Source: Acinetobacter sp. ANC 3832 (GTDB lineage: Bacteria > Pseudomonadota > Gammaproteobacteria > Pseudomonadales > Moraxellaceae). From it: a stretch of 64,000 nucleotides of DNA. A model generated the notes under the pieces. The model was not told the origin of the DNA, searched no databases, and saw only the letters and a list, made by a program, of their open reading frames with translations. The stretch is from positions 62,001-126,000 of the forward strand of contig NZ_NEGJ01000009.1 of the NCBI RefSeq assembly GCF_002135415.1, read 5' to 3'. Shown here in pieces: positions 27,785-38,085 of the stretch; within the stretch, counting starts at the first letter, position 1; each line of letters begins with the position of its first letter. The translations under genes were made by a program, and so were the position numbers.

Positions 27785-28303
27785 ATGAATGTTATAACAA
27801 TGAACCTATGCAAATCTAAAATTCTCTTTTTACATGGTTTAGATTCATCTAAAGAATCAACAAAATACCATGCCATAGAGGCTGTCAAAAAATATTGTAT
27901 CGATATCGATTATCGTAATTTAAACTATAAAACAGTCGAAAGTTTTTATCATGACATCATTGAAAAATTTAAACCTGACCTACTGATTGGTCACAGTTTA
28001 GGTGGCTATTGGGCATTAAAGATGTCCCAACTTCATCGGATACCCGCGATTATTGCCAATCCAAGTCTGAACCCTGATTTTAGAAATGACTATCAACCGA
28101 TTAACGAGCATGATCTTGAGCATGATGTACCTCAAATTGCCTATATTGAACTGGGTGATGAAGTTCTAGATATGTATGCAACTGTGGCGCAATTAGAATC
28201 TTATATGCAAGTCGAAACCATGCAAGGTGGTCATCATCGACTGGAGCATCCGCAAAATTTAAATCGCTTAATTGAATATATGGAACATACTTTTTTGAGC
28301 TAA
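27785..28303 (+). CDS. YqiA/YcfP-family alpha/beta hydrolase
   Basis: This protein of about 172 residues begins with the family motif ILFLHGLDSS (oxyanion-hole HG) and has the nucleophile elbow LIGHSLGGYWAL and a late HHRLEHP histidine. This compact alpha/beta-hydrolase layout is seen in YqiA esterases (palmitoyl-CoA and p-nitrophenyl ester hydrolysis in E. coli). Three starts are possible (GTG 27770, ATG 27785, ATG 27800); I chose 27785. Cytoplasmic. Confidence 0.8.
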   Translation: MNVITMNLCKSKILFLHGLDSSKESTKYHAIEAVKKYCIDIDYRNLNYKTVESFYHDIIEKFKPDLLIGHSLGGYWALKMSQLHRIPAIIANPSLNPDFRNDYQPINEHDLEHDVPQIAYIELGDEVLDMYATVAQLESYMQVETMQGGHHRLEHPQNLNRLIEYMEHTFLS

Positions 28304-28356
28304 CATGAGACTAAATTGATGAAACCATGACTTCATCTAAAAAATTTTCATAAAAA

Positions 28357-28376
28357 AGCCTTGTAAATACAAGGCT
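28357..28376. terminator. Bidirectional terminator between YqiA-like gene and apt
   Basis: A stem, AGCCTTGTA / TACAAGGCT, is flanked by A-runs on the left and CTTTCTTTT on the right between convergent genes. Confidence 0.75.
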
Positions 28377-28412
28377 CTTTCTTTTCAGCCAAAATAACTC
28401 AATGATGTTAAA

Positions 28413-28958
28413 TCACTCAGCAACTTCTGAAACGACAGGCTTAGATGTTTCATCCAATACTGACCAAATATTCATCCCTAAATCTGAATGTAAATCTGGT
28501 AAGTCTAGGAAAACACTTGCACCTAAAATAGTATGGTGACACTTATTCATTAACTGCTTCACTGCTTTTAAAGTACCGCCAGTCGCCAATACATCATCTA
28601 CAATAATCACTTTTTGCGCTTTAATATCTGCTGACATTTCCAAGCGATCTAAGCCGTATTCAAGACTATAGCCAACACCAACCACTGGAGGTGGTAATTT
28701 ACCTGCCTTGCGCACCAATAAAAGCCCTTTACCTGTGCGTTGTGCCAATAAACTTGCCAATACAAAACCACGTGCTTCTACAGCCACAAAACTGTCTACT
28801 TCTGCTAATTTTTCAACAGGAATACTTGCGATGAGTGCATCTGTTAATGCTTCAAGTTTTGTCATAAACAATGGCGTTAAGTCATAAAAACAAATACCTG
28901 CTTTTGGAAAATCTTGGACAGTACGGATGTGCGACCACAATGCAGTAGACATATTCAT
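28413..28958 (-). CDS. apt: Adenine phosphoribosyltransferase
   Basis: This 181-residue type I phosphoribosyltransferase has the PRPP-binding motif VIIVDDVLATGGT, the substrate loop EARGFVLASLLAQRTGKGLLL and the flexible KAGKLPPP loop. It salvages adenine to AMP with PRPP. Two ATGs are in frame at the start (28958 and 28952). No Shine-Dalgarno sequence precedes either; instead the coding strand carries CTCCCTCCTT there, the complement of a purine-rich ribosome site, which is unusual. Confidence 0.95.
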   Translation of the reverse strand: MNMSTALWSHIRTVQDFPKAGICFYDLTPLFMTKLEALTDALIASIPVEKLAEVDSFVAVEARGFVLASLLAQRTGKGLLLVRKAGKLPPPVVGVGYSLEYGLDRLEMSADIKAQKVIIVDDVLATGGTLKAVKQLMNKCHHTILGASVFLDLPDLHSDLGMNIWSVLDETSKPVVSEVAE

Positions 28959-29506
28959 AAGGAGGGAGAGCTGTATAAGATAAGAATTGTGTGAATTTTA
29001 ACGCTTAATTGACTATTTTAACAGCCAGTAAATATTCTGAGGTCAATTAACTCTCGTAAGATATTGAATTTATTAGCACCATTTTTATATTAAATATTGG
29101 GTATATTTATAGGCGAGCATATTTTACATACGAATATTCAAATTCACAGCTAGACTTTAGTCAAATAAGTCTTATCTCTGATAAACCAAGCTTAATTTCA
29201 TCTGAATTAGATTCCAATTTTAAATTGAATGATTTATTGACTGTTTTTTTCAAGCCAACTTATTCTATTGTCTAATAAAAAAGAACTAAATTAGCCTAAT
29301 CAACACTGCTTTTGTCACACTCAGCCATTCAGCTTTATGTTTAGTTGGTTAAACTCCGATAATTACTTTACTTTAGTTATAGAACTGCGTAAAAATTTAG
29401 TTGAATATGTAACTATTAAAGACATAATCAATAGCACCATATTTAGTGGAAAGAATTTTTCTGACATTATTATTGAATAAATCTGTGTCAGAGTTTGGAG
29501 AGTCGA
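28959..29506. other. Long intergenic region upstream of rubA
   Basis: No gene is supported in these 548 bases, which are very AT-rich and carry the apt and rubA promoters. Short frames here are not convincing in composition. A candidate rubA promoter is at 29401-29428. Confidence 0.55.
29401..29428 (+). promoter_or_regulatory. Candidate rubA promoter
   Basis: TTGAAT and CATAAT (5/6 to the -10 consensus) are separated by 16 bases, about 80 bases upstream of the rubA start codon. Confidence 0.4.
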
Positions 29507-29671
29507 ATGAGAAAATTTCAGTGCATCGTATGTGGATGGATTTATGACGAAGCAGAAGGTTGGCCACAAGATGGCATCGCAGCAGGTACCAAATGGGAAG
29601 ATATTCCTGATGATTGGACATGCCCAGACTGTGGTGTTTCAAAAGCAGACTTTGAAATGGTAGAAATCTAA
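29507..29671 (+). CDS. rubA: Rubredoxin
   Basis: This 54-residue protein starts [18 protein letters not shown]. It has two CxxC motifs, Cys6/Cys9 and Cys39/Cys42 (TCPDCGVS), for a single FeS4 iron site. GGAG lies 8 bases upstream of the ATG. It is an electron carrier to alkane hydroxylase and is followed by its reductase, rubB, matching the rubA-rubB-estB-oxyR operon known from Acinetobacter baylyi ADP1. This gene is too short for many automatic ORF callers. Confidence 0.97.
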   Translation: MRKFQCIVCGWIYDEAEGWPQDGIAAGTKWEDIPDDWTCPDCGVSKADFEMVEI

Positions 29672-29745
29672 AATTAGAATGAAAGACCATGTCAACATGG
29701 TCTTTTTTTACGCCTTTTAAATATTAAAAAATACTGGAGAATCGT

Positions 29746-30939
29746 ATGCAACCGATCATCATCATTGGTTCTGGAATGGCGGGTTATACCCTTGCACGAG
29801 AATTTCGTAAATTAAATACTGAGCAAGAACTCGTCATGATTTGCGCAGATGATGCGGTGAATTATGCAAAACCAACGTTATCCAATGCTTTAGTTGGGAA
29901 AAAAGCGCCTGAACAAATTAGCTTAGGTGATGCAGAAAAAATGAGTGCTCAACTCAATATGAAAATTGAAGCACACACTTGGGTCAAAGAAATCCAAGCA
30001 GATCGCCATCAACTGGTCATCGAAAAAAATGGCGAAATTTCTACACAAGGCTATTCAAAACTAATCCTTGCTGTGGGTGCAAATCCAATTCGTCTTGCCA
30101 TTGCAGGTGATGGCAGTGACGATGTGCATGTGGTGAACTCTTTAATCGACTATCGTAGCTTCCGTGAAAACTTAGCAACATGTACTTCAAATGAATGCGA
30201 AGACAAGCGTGTTGTGATTCTGGGTGCCGGTTTAATTGGTTGTGAATTTGCCAATGACTTACAAAACACAGGGCATCAAGTTACGGTTATTGACTTAGCA
30301 ACACAACCTTTGGGTCGTTTACTACCGACACATGTTGCACAAGCTTTCCAAGAAAATTTAGAACAAGCAGGTATTCAATTTGCATTGGGTACAACTGTAG
30401 AAAAAATATCAAAGCATGCAGAGCGTGGTTACATTGTCACTCTAGCAAATGGTCAAAGCTTAGTGGCAGATCTCGTATTGTCTGCAATTGGATTACAGCC
30501 AAATCTTGCTTTGGCTAAAACAGCTCATATCGAAACCAGTCGCGGTATTATCACCAATGGTTTATTAGAAACTAACCAAACTGACATTTATGCAATTGGT
30601 GACTGTGCAGAAGTAAACGGCATGTTATTGCCTTATGTGATGCCTCTCATGCAACAAGCCCGTGCTTTGGCAAAAACATTAAGCGGTCAAACAACCGCTG
30701 TACATTACCCTGCGATGCCCGTAGCTGTAAAAACACCTGCTGCGCCATTGACTGTACTCCCGACACCTATTGGTGTGGATGTAACATGGGATACAGAAGA
30801 GTTTGAAGACGGTATGTTATCTAAAGCCAATGATGCCGAAGGAGCACTGAGAGGTTTTGTCTTACTTGGTGCAACAGCAGGAAAACAACGTCTAGTTCTT
30901 ACCAAATTGGTTCCGGACTTGATTCCTGTATCTGTTTAA
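29746..30939 (+). CDS. rubB: Rubredoxin-NAD(+) reductase
   Basis: This 397-residue flavoprotein has the N-terminal FAD motif IIIGSGMAGYTLAREF, the NAD motif VVILGAGLIGCEFANDLQ (about residues 155-172), and a C-terminal FAD contact IYAIGDCAEV. It transfers electrons from NADH to rubredoxin (RubA, encoded immediately upstream) for alkane and possibly other hydroxylases. Its start lies 74 bases after the rubA stop, past a short A/T-rich spacer with a weak hairpin, in line with one operon. Confidence 0.95.
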   Translation: MQPIIIIGSGMAGYTLAREFRKLNTEQELVMICADDAVNYAKPTLSNALVGKKAPEQISLGDAEKMSAQLNMKIEAHTWVKEIQADRHQLVIEKNGEISTQGYSKLILAVGANPIRLAIAGDGSDDVHVVNSLIDYRSFRENLATCTSNECEDKRVVILGAGLIGCEFANDLQNTGHQVTVIDLATQPLGRLLPTHVAQAFQENLEQAGIQFALGTTVEKISKHAERGYIVTLANGQSLVADLVLSAIGLQPNLALAKTAHIETSRGIITNGLLETNQTDIYAIGDCAEVNGMLLPYVMPLMQQARALAKTLSGQTTAVHYPAMPVAVKTPAAPLTVLPTPIGVDVTWDTEEFEDGMLSKANDAEGALRGFVLLGATAGKQRLVLTKLVPDLIPVSV

Positions 30940-30995
30940 GGTTTTAATGCAAAGGATATTTTTTCTACAAAATATCCTTTTTTAGGAAAATAATA

Positions 30996-31934
30996 ATGAA
31001 TAGCGCACTTCAGTTTCAAACATCACCTTATGCATCCTTTATGCAAGAGACCAAAGTTGATTTAGGCAATGGGATTCAACTCCATGTTGAATCTGGTGGA
31101 AAACCTGAAAATCCAACCATTCTCTTAATTATGGGCTTGGGTGCTCAAATGCTGTTTTGGCCTGATTTTTTTTGTAAATCACTGATTGATCAAGGCTTTC
31201 GCGTTATTCGTTTTGATAATCGTGATATTGGCTTGTCATCAAAAGTTCGCCATAAAGGACCGCGCCTAAATTCCTATAAACTGATGGGACGTTTTGCATT
31301 AGGCCTCCCAAATGATGGAGCACCTTATAATCTTTATGATATGGCAGAAGATGTCGCCTTACTCATTGATCGCTTAGGTTTAGAAAAAACCCATATTATT
31401 GGTGCATCAATGGGTGGGATGATTGCTCAAATTCTCTCTGCAAAATATCCAGAGAAAATTGATAAAGTCGGTTTACTCTTTACCAGTAACAATCAACCTC
31501 TGTTACCTCCACCTTTTCCAAAGCAACTTTTTAGCTTGATTGGTAAGCCTGAATCCCGTGATGAGCAAGGCATTATTAATCATTCTTTAAAATTATTTCA
31601 GATTATTGGTTCCCCTGGTTATGTCAACCAAATGGAAGCAATGCAAATTGCGCGTAGATTATATCAACGTAGTTATCATCCTGCGGGTGTACTTCAGCAG
31701 TTTTTAGCAATATTATGTACAGGCTCATTGCTACAACTGGACAAACAAATCCAAAAGCCAACTTTAGTTGTTCATGGCTCTAAAGATCGTTTGCTCCCAC
31801 CAAGTCATGGTAAAGCTGTTGCAAAAGCAATATCTGGCGCTAAGTTTGAATTAATTGAAGGAATGGGGCATGATATCCCTCCGCACTTCATTCCTCAACT
31901 TAGTGGATTATTTGCTCACCACTTTAAATCATAA
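30996..31934 (+). CDS. estB: Alpha/beta-hydrolase esterase
   Basis: This 312-residue alpha/beta hydrolase has the HG-type motif ILLIMGLGAQ, the nucleophile elbow IIGASMGGMIAQ (Ser about 130), an acid near HGSKDRLLP and the terminal histidine in GMGHDIPPH. In A. baylyi ADP1 the gene in this position is estB. The ester substrate is unknown. Spacing (56 bases after rubB, 13 before oxyR) supports a common operon. Confidence 0.9.
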   Translation: MNSALQFQTSPYASFMQETKVDLGNGIQLHVESGGKPENPTILLIMGLGAQMLFWPDFFCKSLIDQGFRVIRFDNRDIGLSSKVRHKGPRLNSYKLMGRFALGLPNDGAPYNLYDMAEDVALLIDRLGLEKTHIIGASMGGMIAQILSAKYPEKIDKVGLLFTSNNQPLLPPPFPKQLFSLIGKPESRDEQGIINHSLKLFQIIGSPGYVNQMEAMQIARRLYQRSYHPAGVLQQFLAILCTGSLLQLDKQIQKPTLVVHGSKDRLLPPSHGKAVAKAISGAKFELIEGMGHDIPPHFIPQLSGLFAHHFKS

Positions 31935-31947
31935 ACATTAGGACACT

Positions 31948-32847
31948 ATGGCTGCATTACCATCCCTAAGACAGCTGTCATATTTAGTGACACTGTCTGA
32001 GACGTTGCACTTTACTGAAGCAGCGCGCCGTTCATTCGTAACACAATCTACACTTTCGGGTGGGATCATGGAGCTTGAACGTTTATTGGGAGGCGTACTC
32101 GTTGAACGTGATCGCCAAAATGTACGTTTAACCCCTTTAGGCGAACAAGTAGTTGCCCGAGCCCGTGTTCTGCTCGCTGATGCTCAGGACTTAATGCGTT
32201 TAAGCCGTGAAATGAGTGAGCCGTTAACTGGTGATTTACATCTAGGCATTATTCCAACCATTGCGCCCTTTATTTTGTCGCGGTTGTTAGATGAGGTTCA
32301 CAAACAACTTCCGAAAATTCAATTGCATTTACATGAAGCGCAAAGTGAAAAAATAGTAGAAAAACTTGAGCATGGTAATTTAGACATGATTATGTTGGCA
32401 CTACCATTTGACACACGCGGATTGAAAGTGGCTGAAGTTTCAAAAGAAAGCTTATATCTAGTATGTAACAAAGCAGATCATCATGCTGTGAATGCGAAAA
32501 GTTTAGAAGATCTAGATTTGTCTCATTTAATGCTTTTGGAAGAAGGTCATTGCTTACGTGATCATACATTGAGTGTTTGCCCAATTGGTGAGCGTAAAAA
32601 TGATCATCGTTTAAAAGCCAGCTCTTTGCCGACATTGGTTGAAATGGTGAGTTCGAATTTAGGTTATACGCTATTGCCTGAAATTGCGATTCACACCAAT
32701 ATGTTGAAAAACAATGAGCAATTGATTATCAAACCAATTGAGAATGCACCATCTCGCGTATTGGCTTTGGTTACACGAAAAAGTACACCACTACAAAGTG
32801 AGTTTGATGTATTACTGCAAATTTTGCAAAAAATCACATCAAAGTAA
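31948..32847 (+). CDS. oxyR: OxyR peroxide-sensing LysR regulator
   Basis: This 299-residue LysR-type protein starts LPSLRQLSYLVTLSETLHFT (HTH region). It contains the redox pair Cys202 and Cys211 in EEGHCLRDHTLSVC, with the same nine-residue spacing as E. coli Cys199/Cys208. This is strong evidence for peroxide sensing rather than a metabolite-binding LysR. It is the last gene of the rubA-rubB-estB operon, as in A. baylyi. Confidence 0.93.
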   Translation: MAALPSLRQLSYLVTLSETLHFTEAARRSFVTQSTLSGGIMELERLLGGVLVERDRQNVRLTPLGEQVVARARVLLADAQDLMRLSREMSEPLTGDLHLGIIPTIAPFILSRLLDEVHKQLPKIQLHLHEAQSEKIVEKLEHGNLDMIMLALPFDTRGLKVAEVSKESLYLVCNKADHHAVNAKSLEDLDLSHLMLLEEGHCLRDHTLSVCPIGERKNDHRLKASSLPTLVEMVSSNLGYTLLPEIAIHTNMLKNNEQLIIKPIENAPSRVLALVTRKSTPLQSEFDVLLQILQKITSK

Positions 32848-33306
32848 ATCAATAAATTCAAAGAAAAAAAAGGAGTCATCAGACTCTTTTTTTTCTTTAT
32901 ACATTGGACTGACTTTGTATGTTTAATCTAATTTTTTAATTTTACTTCTAATAAGATCAACATAAAATAGTACTCTTATTAATCAATAACACAATATCAA
33001 TCACAAAAAACCAAATATTTTACAGGACAAATTGATATATTCATGATTTTATTCAGATAAAATTGATTGATTATCACCCCAAATGGTACAACAATATTAT
33101 ACTACTTGGTAAATTAAAACCAACAAGTACTATGAAAAACAACAATTTTATATAATTAAAATTAAAATAATTATTTTTACCAATTCTAACAAAGACTTAA
33201 ATTTAATTTTATGTATAAATATACCCAGTTTTAGGGATTGAGAAATGTGGTCAAGTATTACAATGTAATCCTATAAAATAAAATTATATATGTTGTGAGA
33301 AAGACC
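32848..33306. other. AT-rich region upstream of the orphan response regulator
   Basis: These 459 bases hold the oxyR terminator and then AT-rich DNA with no gene. Short runs such as ATTACAATGTAAT are palindromic and could be an operator for the regulator at 33307, but nothing decisive is seen. Confidence 0.5.
32871..32888 (+). terminator. Rho-independent terminator of the rub operon
   Basis: A stem, AGGAGTC / GACTCTT, with a 4-base loop is followed by eight T residues, about 30 bases past the oxyR stop. Confidence 0.75.
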
Positions 33307-33972
33307 ATGCCTGATGAAATTACCCTAGCCATACCTGTGCTTATTGTAGAAGATGACCCACTGATTCAAATCAGATTAAAAGGAATCCTTTTATCTTTAG
33401 GATATTCAATAAATCAGATCTTAATTTCTGCAAGCATTCAAGATGCAAAATTAAGAATTGCATTAAATTCACCTCATTTTACTTTGCTTGATTTAGGTCT
33501 ACCTGATGGTAATGGCATAGAGTTAATTTCCCTTTTAAAGCAAAATAATCCTCAAACGTCAATTCTCATTATCTCTGCATGGAGTACTGAAGATACAGTT
33601 CTCAATGCTTTAAAAATGGGTGCAACTGGCTATGTTTTAAAAGAACGAGATGATTTAGAAGTCACTTTAGCTATTCGGAATATCTTCCGAGGTGGAGCGC
33701 CGATTAGCCCTTTTATTGCTGAAAAAATCTTAAATTTTCTAGACCAGTCTGATTCGATTAATTCACAAGATTCAAATCAAATGAATCATCAACACACTTT
33801 ATCTGCCCATGAAATTAAAATACTGACGTTAGTCTCTCAAGGTTTTAGCAATAAAGAAATTTCTACGCAATTTTCGTTATCGAAACATCATATTGATGGT
33901 GATATTAAACATATTTATCAAAAACTTGCTCAAAAGAGCGCATCTTCAAAAAGTCCTCATTATCATATTTGA
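33307..33972 (+). CDS. Orphan NarL/FixJ-type response regulator
   Basis: This protein has about 221 residues from ATG 33307. A receiver domain has VEDDPLIQ (acidic pair), phospho-acceptor Asp62 in LLDLGLPDGNG, a Ser/Thr switch region (IISAWS) and Lys in YVLKERDD. A C-terminal LuxR-type helix-turn-helix follows (LVSQGFSNKEISTQFSLSKH, then IYQKLAQK). No histidine kinase is adjacent, so it is an orphan. GAGAAAGAC precedes the start; a GTG four codons upstream is an alternative. Its long AT-rich upstream region may be its regulatory target. Confidence 0.85.
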   Translation: MPDEITLAIPVLIVEDDPLIQIRLKGILLSLGYSINQILISASIQDAKLRIALNSPHFTLLDLGLPDGNGIELISLLKQNNPQTSILIISAWSTEDTVLNALKMGATGYVLKERDDLEVTLAIRNIFRGGAPISPFIAEKILNFLDQSDSINSQDSNQMNHQHTLSAHEIKILTLVSQGFSNKEISTQFSLSKHHIDGDIKHIYQKLAQKSASSKSPHYHI

Positions 33973-34184
33973 GGTTTTTATTTCTAATTTACTTTTATTT
34001 AAACACATGATTTAAAATTAAATACTATTATAATTCAGTTATCTCAACTCTTATTTTACTAAATTTTATTCATTTACTTTTTATTATAATATTTTATTTA
34101 ATTCAAAAAAATCCAATTTGTATATACATTTAACCCCTCTGAGCTCCCCAAATTTGGAAAACTCAGAAATTCAAATCACAATGA

Positions 34185-36263
34185 TTAGCCAACAATCGTG
34201 TTTAATAATATCTGCTGAGCATTATGGGGTTCTTCCCCTTCTTTCATCTTCACACGCATCCAAGTCCCATCACCTTGTAACAACCAAGCTCTTTGATTAT
34301 CTTGAAGGTAGTTGACCAAACCTTGTTGATAGATACGTTTTTTCAATGCTGGATCTTCAATTGGGAAACAGACTTCGACACGATTAAATAGATTACGATC
34401 CATCCAATCCGCACTCGAACAGTAAATACGTGGATTACCTGCATTACTAAAATAGTAAACACGTGTATGCTCAAGGAAACGTCCGACAATTGAACGAACA
34501 CGAATATTTTCAGATAAGTTAGGTAGCCCTGGACGTAAGCAACAAATCGAACGAATAATCAAATCAATTTGCACACCTGCCTGTGAAGCTTCATATAATT
34601 TATTAATCAGTTGCACTTCAGTTAACGCATTAACCTTCACAATAATTTGCGCAGGTTTGCCTGCTTTGGCATTGGCAATTTCATCTTCAATGAAAGCAAT
34701 CAATTGTGCATGTAAAGTAAAAGGTGCATGTAAAAGCTTTTTAAGCTTCGCCATTTTCCCCATACCTGTTAGTTCTTGGAAGATACGATGCACATCTTCG
34801 CATAGCTCTTTTTCAGTTGTGAGCAAACCATAATCTGTATAGATTCGTGCATTGGTTGCGTGATAGTTACCTGTACCTAAATGTACATAACGAACTAATT
34901 TATTATTCTCACGGCGTACAACCAAAATCATTTTAGCATGGGTTTTATAACCGACAATGCCGTAAACAACTACCGCACCCGCTTCTTGAAGAACGTTTGC
35001 TACTGCAATATTGGATTCTTCATCAAAGCGAGCACGTAACTCAATGACAGCTGTAACTTCTTTGCCATTACGTGCTGCTTCCGCCAATACTTGTACAATT
35101 TCAGAATCTGCACCACTACGATATAAAGTCTGCTTAATCGCAAGTACTTGCGGATCTCGTGCAGCTTCACGCAATAGATTAATGACTGGTGCAAAAGATT
35201 CAAATGGATGGTGTAGTAAAATATCCTGCTTTTGCATCGCAGAAAAAATATTCTCAGTCTTTTTCAGTACTTTTGGAATTGCTGGCACATGAGAGTCATA
35301 ACGAAGATGGGGGCGTTTAAAATTCGAAACTAAACGTGCTAAATTCACTGGGCCATCAACACGATACAATTGCTCTTCTTCTAAATCGAACTCATCTAAA
35401 AGATATTCATAAATATGTTTTGGACAATTTTCAGTAACTTCCAAACGAACTGCACGACCAAAACGGCGTGAACTTAATTCACCTTTTAATGCTTTTGCTA
35501 AATCTTCAACATCTTCATTGAGTGCTAAATCGGCATTACGGGTAACACGGAATTGATAGCAACCTGTTGCCGTCATCCCTGGGAATAAATCTGATACATG
35601 TTCATGAATGATTGCAGATAACATTACAAAGTGTTCTTTTCCACCTGTTAATTCATCTGGTAAGCGAACAACACGCGGTAATGAACGTGGCGCAGGAACG
35701 ACTGCTAAATCGATTTGACGACCAAAAGCATCTTTACCTTCTAAAGTCACAATAAAATTTAAACTTTTATTTACTAATCGAGGAAATGGATGAGCAGGAT
35801 CTAAACTGATTGGAGTTAAAACGGGTGCAACCTGTTCTTGGAAATATTTTTTAATCCAAACAGACTGAGCAGGCGTTAACTCTCCACGGCGTAAAAAACA
35901 AATATCTGCTTCACGCAACTTTGGAAAAATTTCTTCATTTAAAATACGATATTGACGTTCTATTGCTTCATGCGTTGTTTTAGAAATTTCTTCTAATACT
36001 TGTTTTGGTGTCAAACCATCTGGAGTACGGCTTTCATTCCCCAGTGTCAACTCCTCCATCACACCTGCAACACGAATTTCAAAAAATTCATCCATGTTTC
36101 GAGAAAAAATTAATAAAAAATTCATACGCTCTAACAGTGGATGTAATGGATCTACAGCCTGCTCAAGTACACGTAAATGAAAATCTAAAATTGAAAGCTC
36201 ACGATTAATGTATCGTTCGTTATAAGTATATTCTATGGGTGTATTGCTAACTGCGGTATTCAT
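34185..36263 (-). CDS. ppk1: Polyphosphate kinase 1
   Basis: This protein of about 692 residues has PPK1 hallmarks: the N-terminal [19 protein letters not shown], the phospholipase-D-like domain, and the autophosphorylated histidine in [14 protein letters not shown]. It reversibly forms inorganic polyphosphate from ATP. I chose the ATG at 36263 (AGGT about 10 bases upstream). An ATG five codons earlier, at 36278, lacks support. Confidence 0.95.
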   Translation of the reverse strand: MNTAVSNTPIEYTYNERYINRELSILDFHLRVLEQAVDPLHPLLERMNFLLIFSRNMDEFFEIRVAGVMEELTLGNESRTPDGLTPKQVLEEISKTTHEAIERQYRILNEEIFPKLREADICFLRRGELTPAQSVWIKKYFQEQVAPVLTPISLDPAHPFPRLVNKSLNFIVTLEGKDAFGRQIDLAVVPAPRSLPRVVRLPDELTGGKEHFVMLSAIIHEHVSDLFPGMTATGCYQFRVTRNADLALNEDVEDLAKALKGELSSRRFGRAVRLEVTENCPKHIYEYLLDEFDLEEEQLYRVDGPVNLARLVSNFKRPHLRYDSHVPAIPKVLKKTENIFSAMQKQDILLHHPFESFAPVINLLREAARDPQVLAIKQTLYRSGADSEIVQVLAEAARNGKEVTAVIELRARFDEESNIAVANVLQEAGAVVVYGIVGYKTHAKMILVVRRENNKLVRYVHLGTGNYHATNARIYTDYGLLTTEKELCEDVHRIFQELTGMGKMAKLKKLLHAPFTLHAQLIAFIEDEIANAKAGKPAQIIVKVNALTEVQLINKLYEASQAGVQIDLIIRSICCLRPGLPNLSENIRVRSIVGRFLEHTRVYYFSNAGNPRIYCSSADWMDRNLFNRVEVCFPIEDPALKKRIYQQGLVNYLQDNQRAWLLQGDGTWMRVKMKEGEEPHNAQQILLNTIVG

Positions 36264-36330
36264 GCAACTAACCTGCATTCAAGTGATATGACGCAAGTAT
36301 GCTTCAAATTTGTGACAATTTCATAAAAAA

Positions 36331-36350
36331 AAGCGCAACAGAATGCGCTT
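36331..36350. terminator. Terminator between ppk1 and thrH
   Basis: A perfect stem, AAGCGCA / TGCGCTT, with flanking A and T runs lies between the thrH stop and the ppk1 start. It should terminate thrH transcription (minus strand) efficiently. Confidence 0.8.
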
Positions 36351-36366
36351 TTTTTTAATCGAATTG

Positions 36367-36984
36367 TTAAGCAGGAATATCTCGTACAGAAGCATTACGA
36401 ATTGCTTGCTTTAATGCTTCATAACCATGAATTGGTGGGAATTGTGGAAATTCTGCAATCACATTAGCAGGGGCATCAAACAAGAAGCCTGCATCTGCTT
36501 CACCAAGCATCGTTGTATCATTATACGAATCGCCTGCTGCAATCACACGGTAATTCAAACCATGTAAAGCTTTTACCGCTTCACGTTTTTGATCAGGCTG
36601 ACGTAATTTATACGCCGTGATCATACCATTATCATCAGTTTCTAACTTATGGCAAAAAATGGTTGGCCAGCCCAATTGTTTCATTAAAGGATGAGCAAAT
36701 TCATAAAAAGTATCAGAAAGAATAATCAACTGAAAATGCGTACGAATCCATTCTACAAATTCTTTTGCACCAGGAAAGGGTCCCATATCTGCAATCACAG
36801 CTTGAATATCATTCAAACCTAAGCCATGTTCTTTTAAAATATTCAGACGTTGTGTCATTAACACATCATAGTCTGGAATATCACGAGTGGTTGCTTCTAA
36901 TTCTTTAATACCTGTTTTTTTTGCAAAATTGATCCAGATTTCTGGAACCAATACACCCTCAAGATCTAGACAAACGATTTCCAT
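36367..36984 (-). CDS. thrH: ThrH-type phosphoserine phosphatase / homoserine phosphotransferase
   Basis: This 205-residue HAD-superfamily protein has motif I MEIVCLDLEGVLVPEIW, motif II in LIILSDTFYEF, motif III Lys near YKLRQPDQKRE and motif IV AAGDSYNDTTMLG. ThrH differs from SerB by its short length and the DLEG motif. It can hydrolyse phosphoserine and transfer phosphate to homoserine. Monocistronic. Confidence 0.92.
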   Translation of the reverse strand: MEIVCLDLEGVLVPEIWINFAKKTGIKELEATTRDIPDYDVLMTQRLNILKEHGLGLNDIQAVIADMGPFPGAKEFVEWIRTHFQLIILSDTFYEFAHPLMKQLGWPTIFCHKLETDDNGMITAYKLRQPDQKREAVKALHGLNYRVIAAGDSYNDTTMLGEADAGFLFDAPANVIAEFPQFPPIHGYEALKQAIRNASVRDIPA

Positions 36985-37177
36985 GGGTTCTCCCGAATGT
37001 TGGTGAAAAAATTTGCACTATCATAGCATTAAGAATTACTTTTGTAGCTGTAGATTTTTAAATCAATATTATTCATAAGTATCTATTTTTAAGTGCTAAG
37101 CAGAATATTTCATTTACTTTAAAATACGATGAATTTCAATATATAAATAGCTTCCAAGCTAGTTGCCAGGAGCAGAA

Positions 37178-37912
37178 ATGACTGCCATACCAACCGTTGA
37201 TATTATAGATGCGCTTGCTGCTGAATATGCAGATCAGTCGCCTTCTGAAATTTTAGCTTTAGCCTTAAACCAAGAAGGTGAAATTGCACTTTCCTTTTCT
37301 GGTGCAGAAGATGTCGTTTTAATTGATATGGCATCTCACTTAGGCAAACCATTTCGTGTGTTTAGCTTAGACACAGGACGTTTGCATTCGGAAACCTATC
37401 AATTTATTGAAAAAGTTCGCAAACATTATAATATTGAGATTGAAATTTGTTTTCCTGAATCAGAAGCCGTACAAACATTTGTGAAAAATAAAGGTTTGTT
37501 TAGTTTTTTTGAAGATGGTCATCAGGAATGCTGTGGGATTCGTAAAGTACAACCTTTACGTAAAAAACTTGCCACTTTAGACGGTTGGATTACAGGGCAA
37601 CGTAAAGATCAAAGCCCAGGAACACGTGATGAAATCCCAGTGATTCAAGCGGATGTAGGCTTTTCTGGTGAAGGCAAGCAATTGATTAAATACAATCCAC
37701 TGGCAAACTGGTCAAGCGACGAGGTATGGAGCTATATTCGTATGATGGAAGTGCCATACAATGCACTACATGAAAAAGGTTTTGTTTCAATTGGTTGTGA
37801 ACCCTGCACTCGTCCAGTTTTGCCAAATCAACATGAACGTGAAGGTCGTTGGTGGTGGGAAGAAGCTACACATAAAGAATGTGGCTTACATGCAGGAAAC
37901 TTAAAAAAATAA
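37178..37912 (+). CDS. cysH: Adenylyl-sulfate (APS) reductase, assimilatory
   Basis: From the ATG at 37178 (GGAGCAG in front) this 244-residue PP-loop reductase has the [15 protein letters not shown] loop, the catalytic Cys235 in KECGLHAG, and paired cysteines Cys118-Cys119 (ECCGIRK) and Cys207/Cys210 (GCEPC). These are the four ligands of the [4Fe-4S] cluster found in APS-type, not PAPS-type, reductases. It reduces APS from CysDN to sulfite, without an APS kinase step. It is distant from cysND but functionally linked. Confidence 0.95.
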   Translation: MTAIPTVDIIDALAAEYADQSPSEILALALNQEGEIALSFSGAEDVVLIDMASHLGKPFRVFSLDTGRLHSETYQFIEKVRKHYNIEIEICFPESEAVQTFVKNKGLFSFFEDGHQECCGIRKVQPLRKKLATLDGWITGQRKDQSPGTRDEIPVIQADVGFSGEGKQLIKYNPLANWSSDEVWSYIRMMEVPYNALHEKGFVSIGCEPCTRPVLPNQHEREGRWWWEEATHKECGLHAGNLKK

Positions 37913-38085
37913 TAGTAAAATAAAGCCATTGATATTCTTTGGCTTTTTTCTAAACTATCAATTCATTATTTTTTTAGATTTTTTTCTACAAAAAGCACTA
38001 TACTTAAGATTCAGATTTATAATTCTAAAAAGCCAGCACTCATACATGAGCTGTTGTTGATTTTGCAGTGAGGCAAACCAAAACC

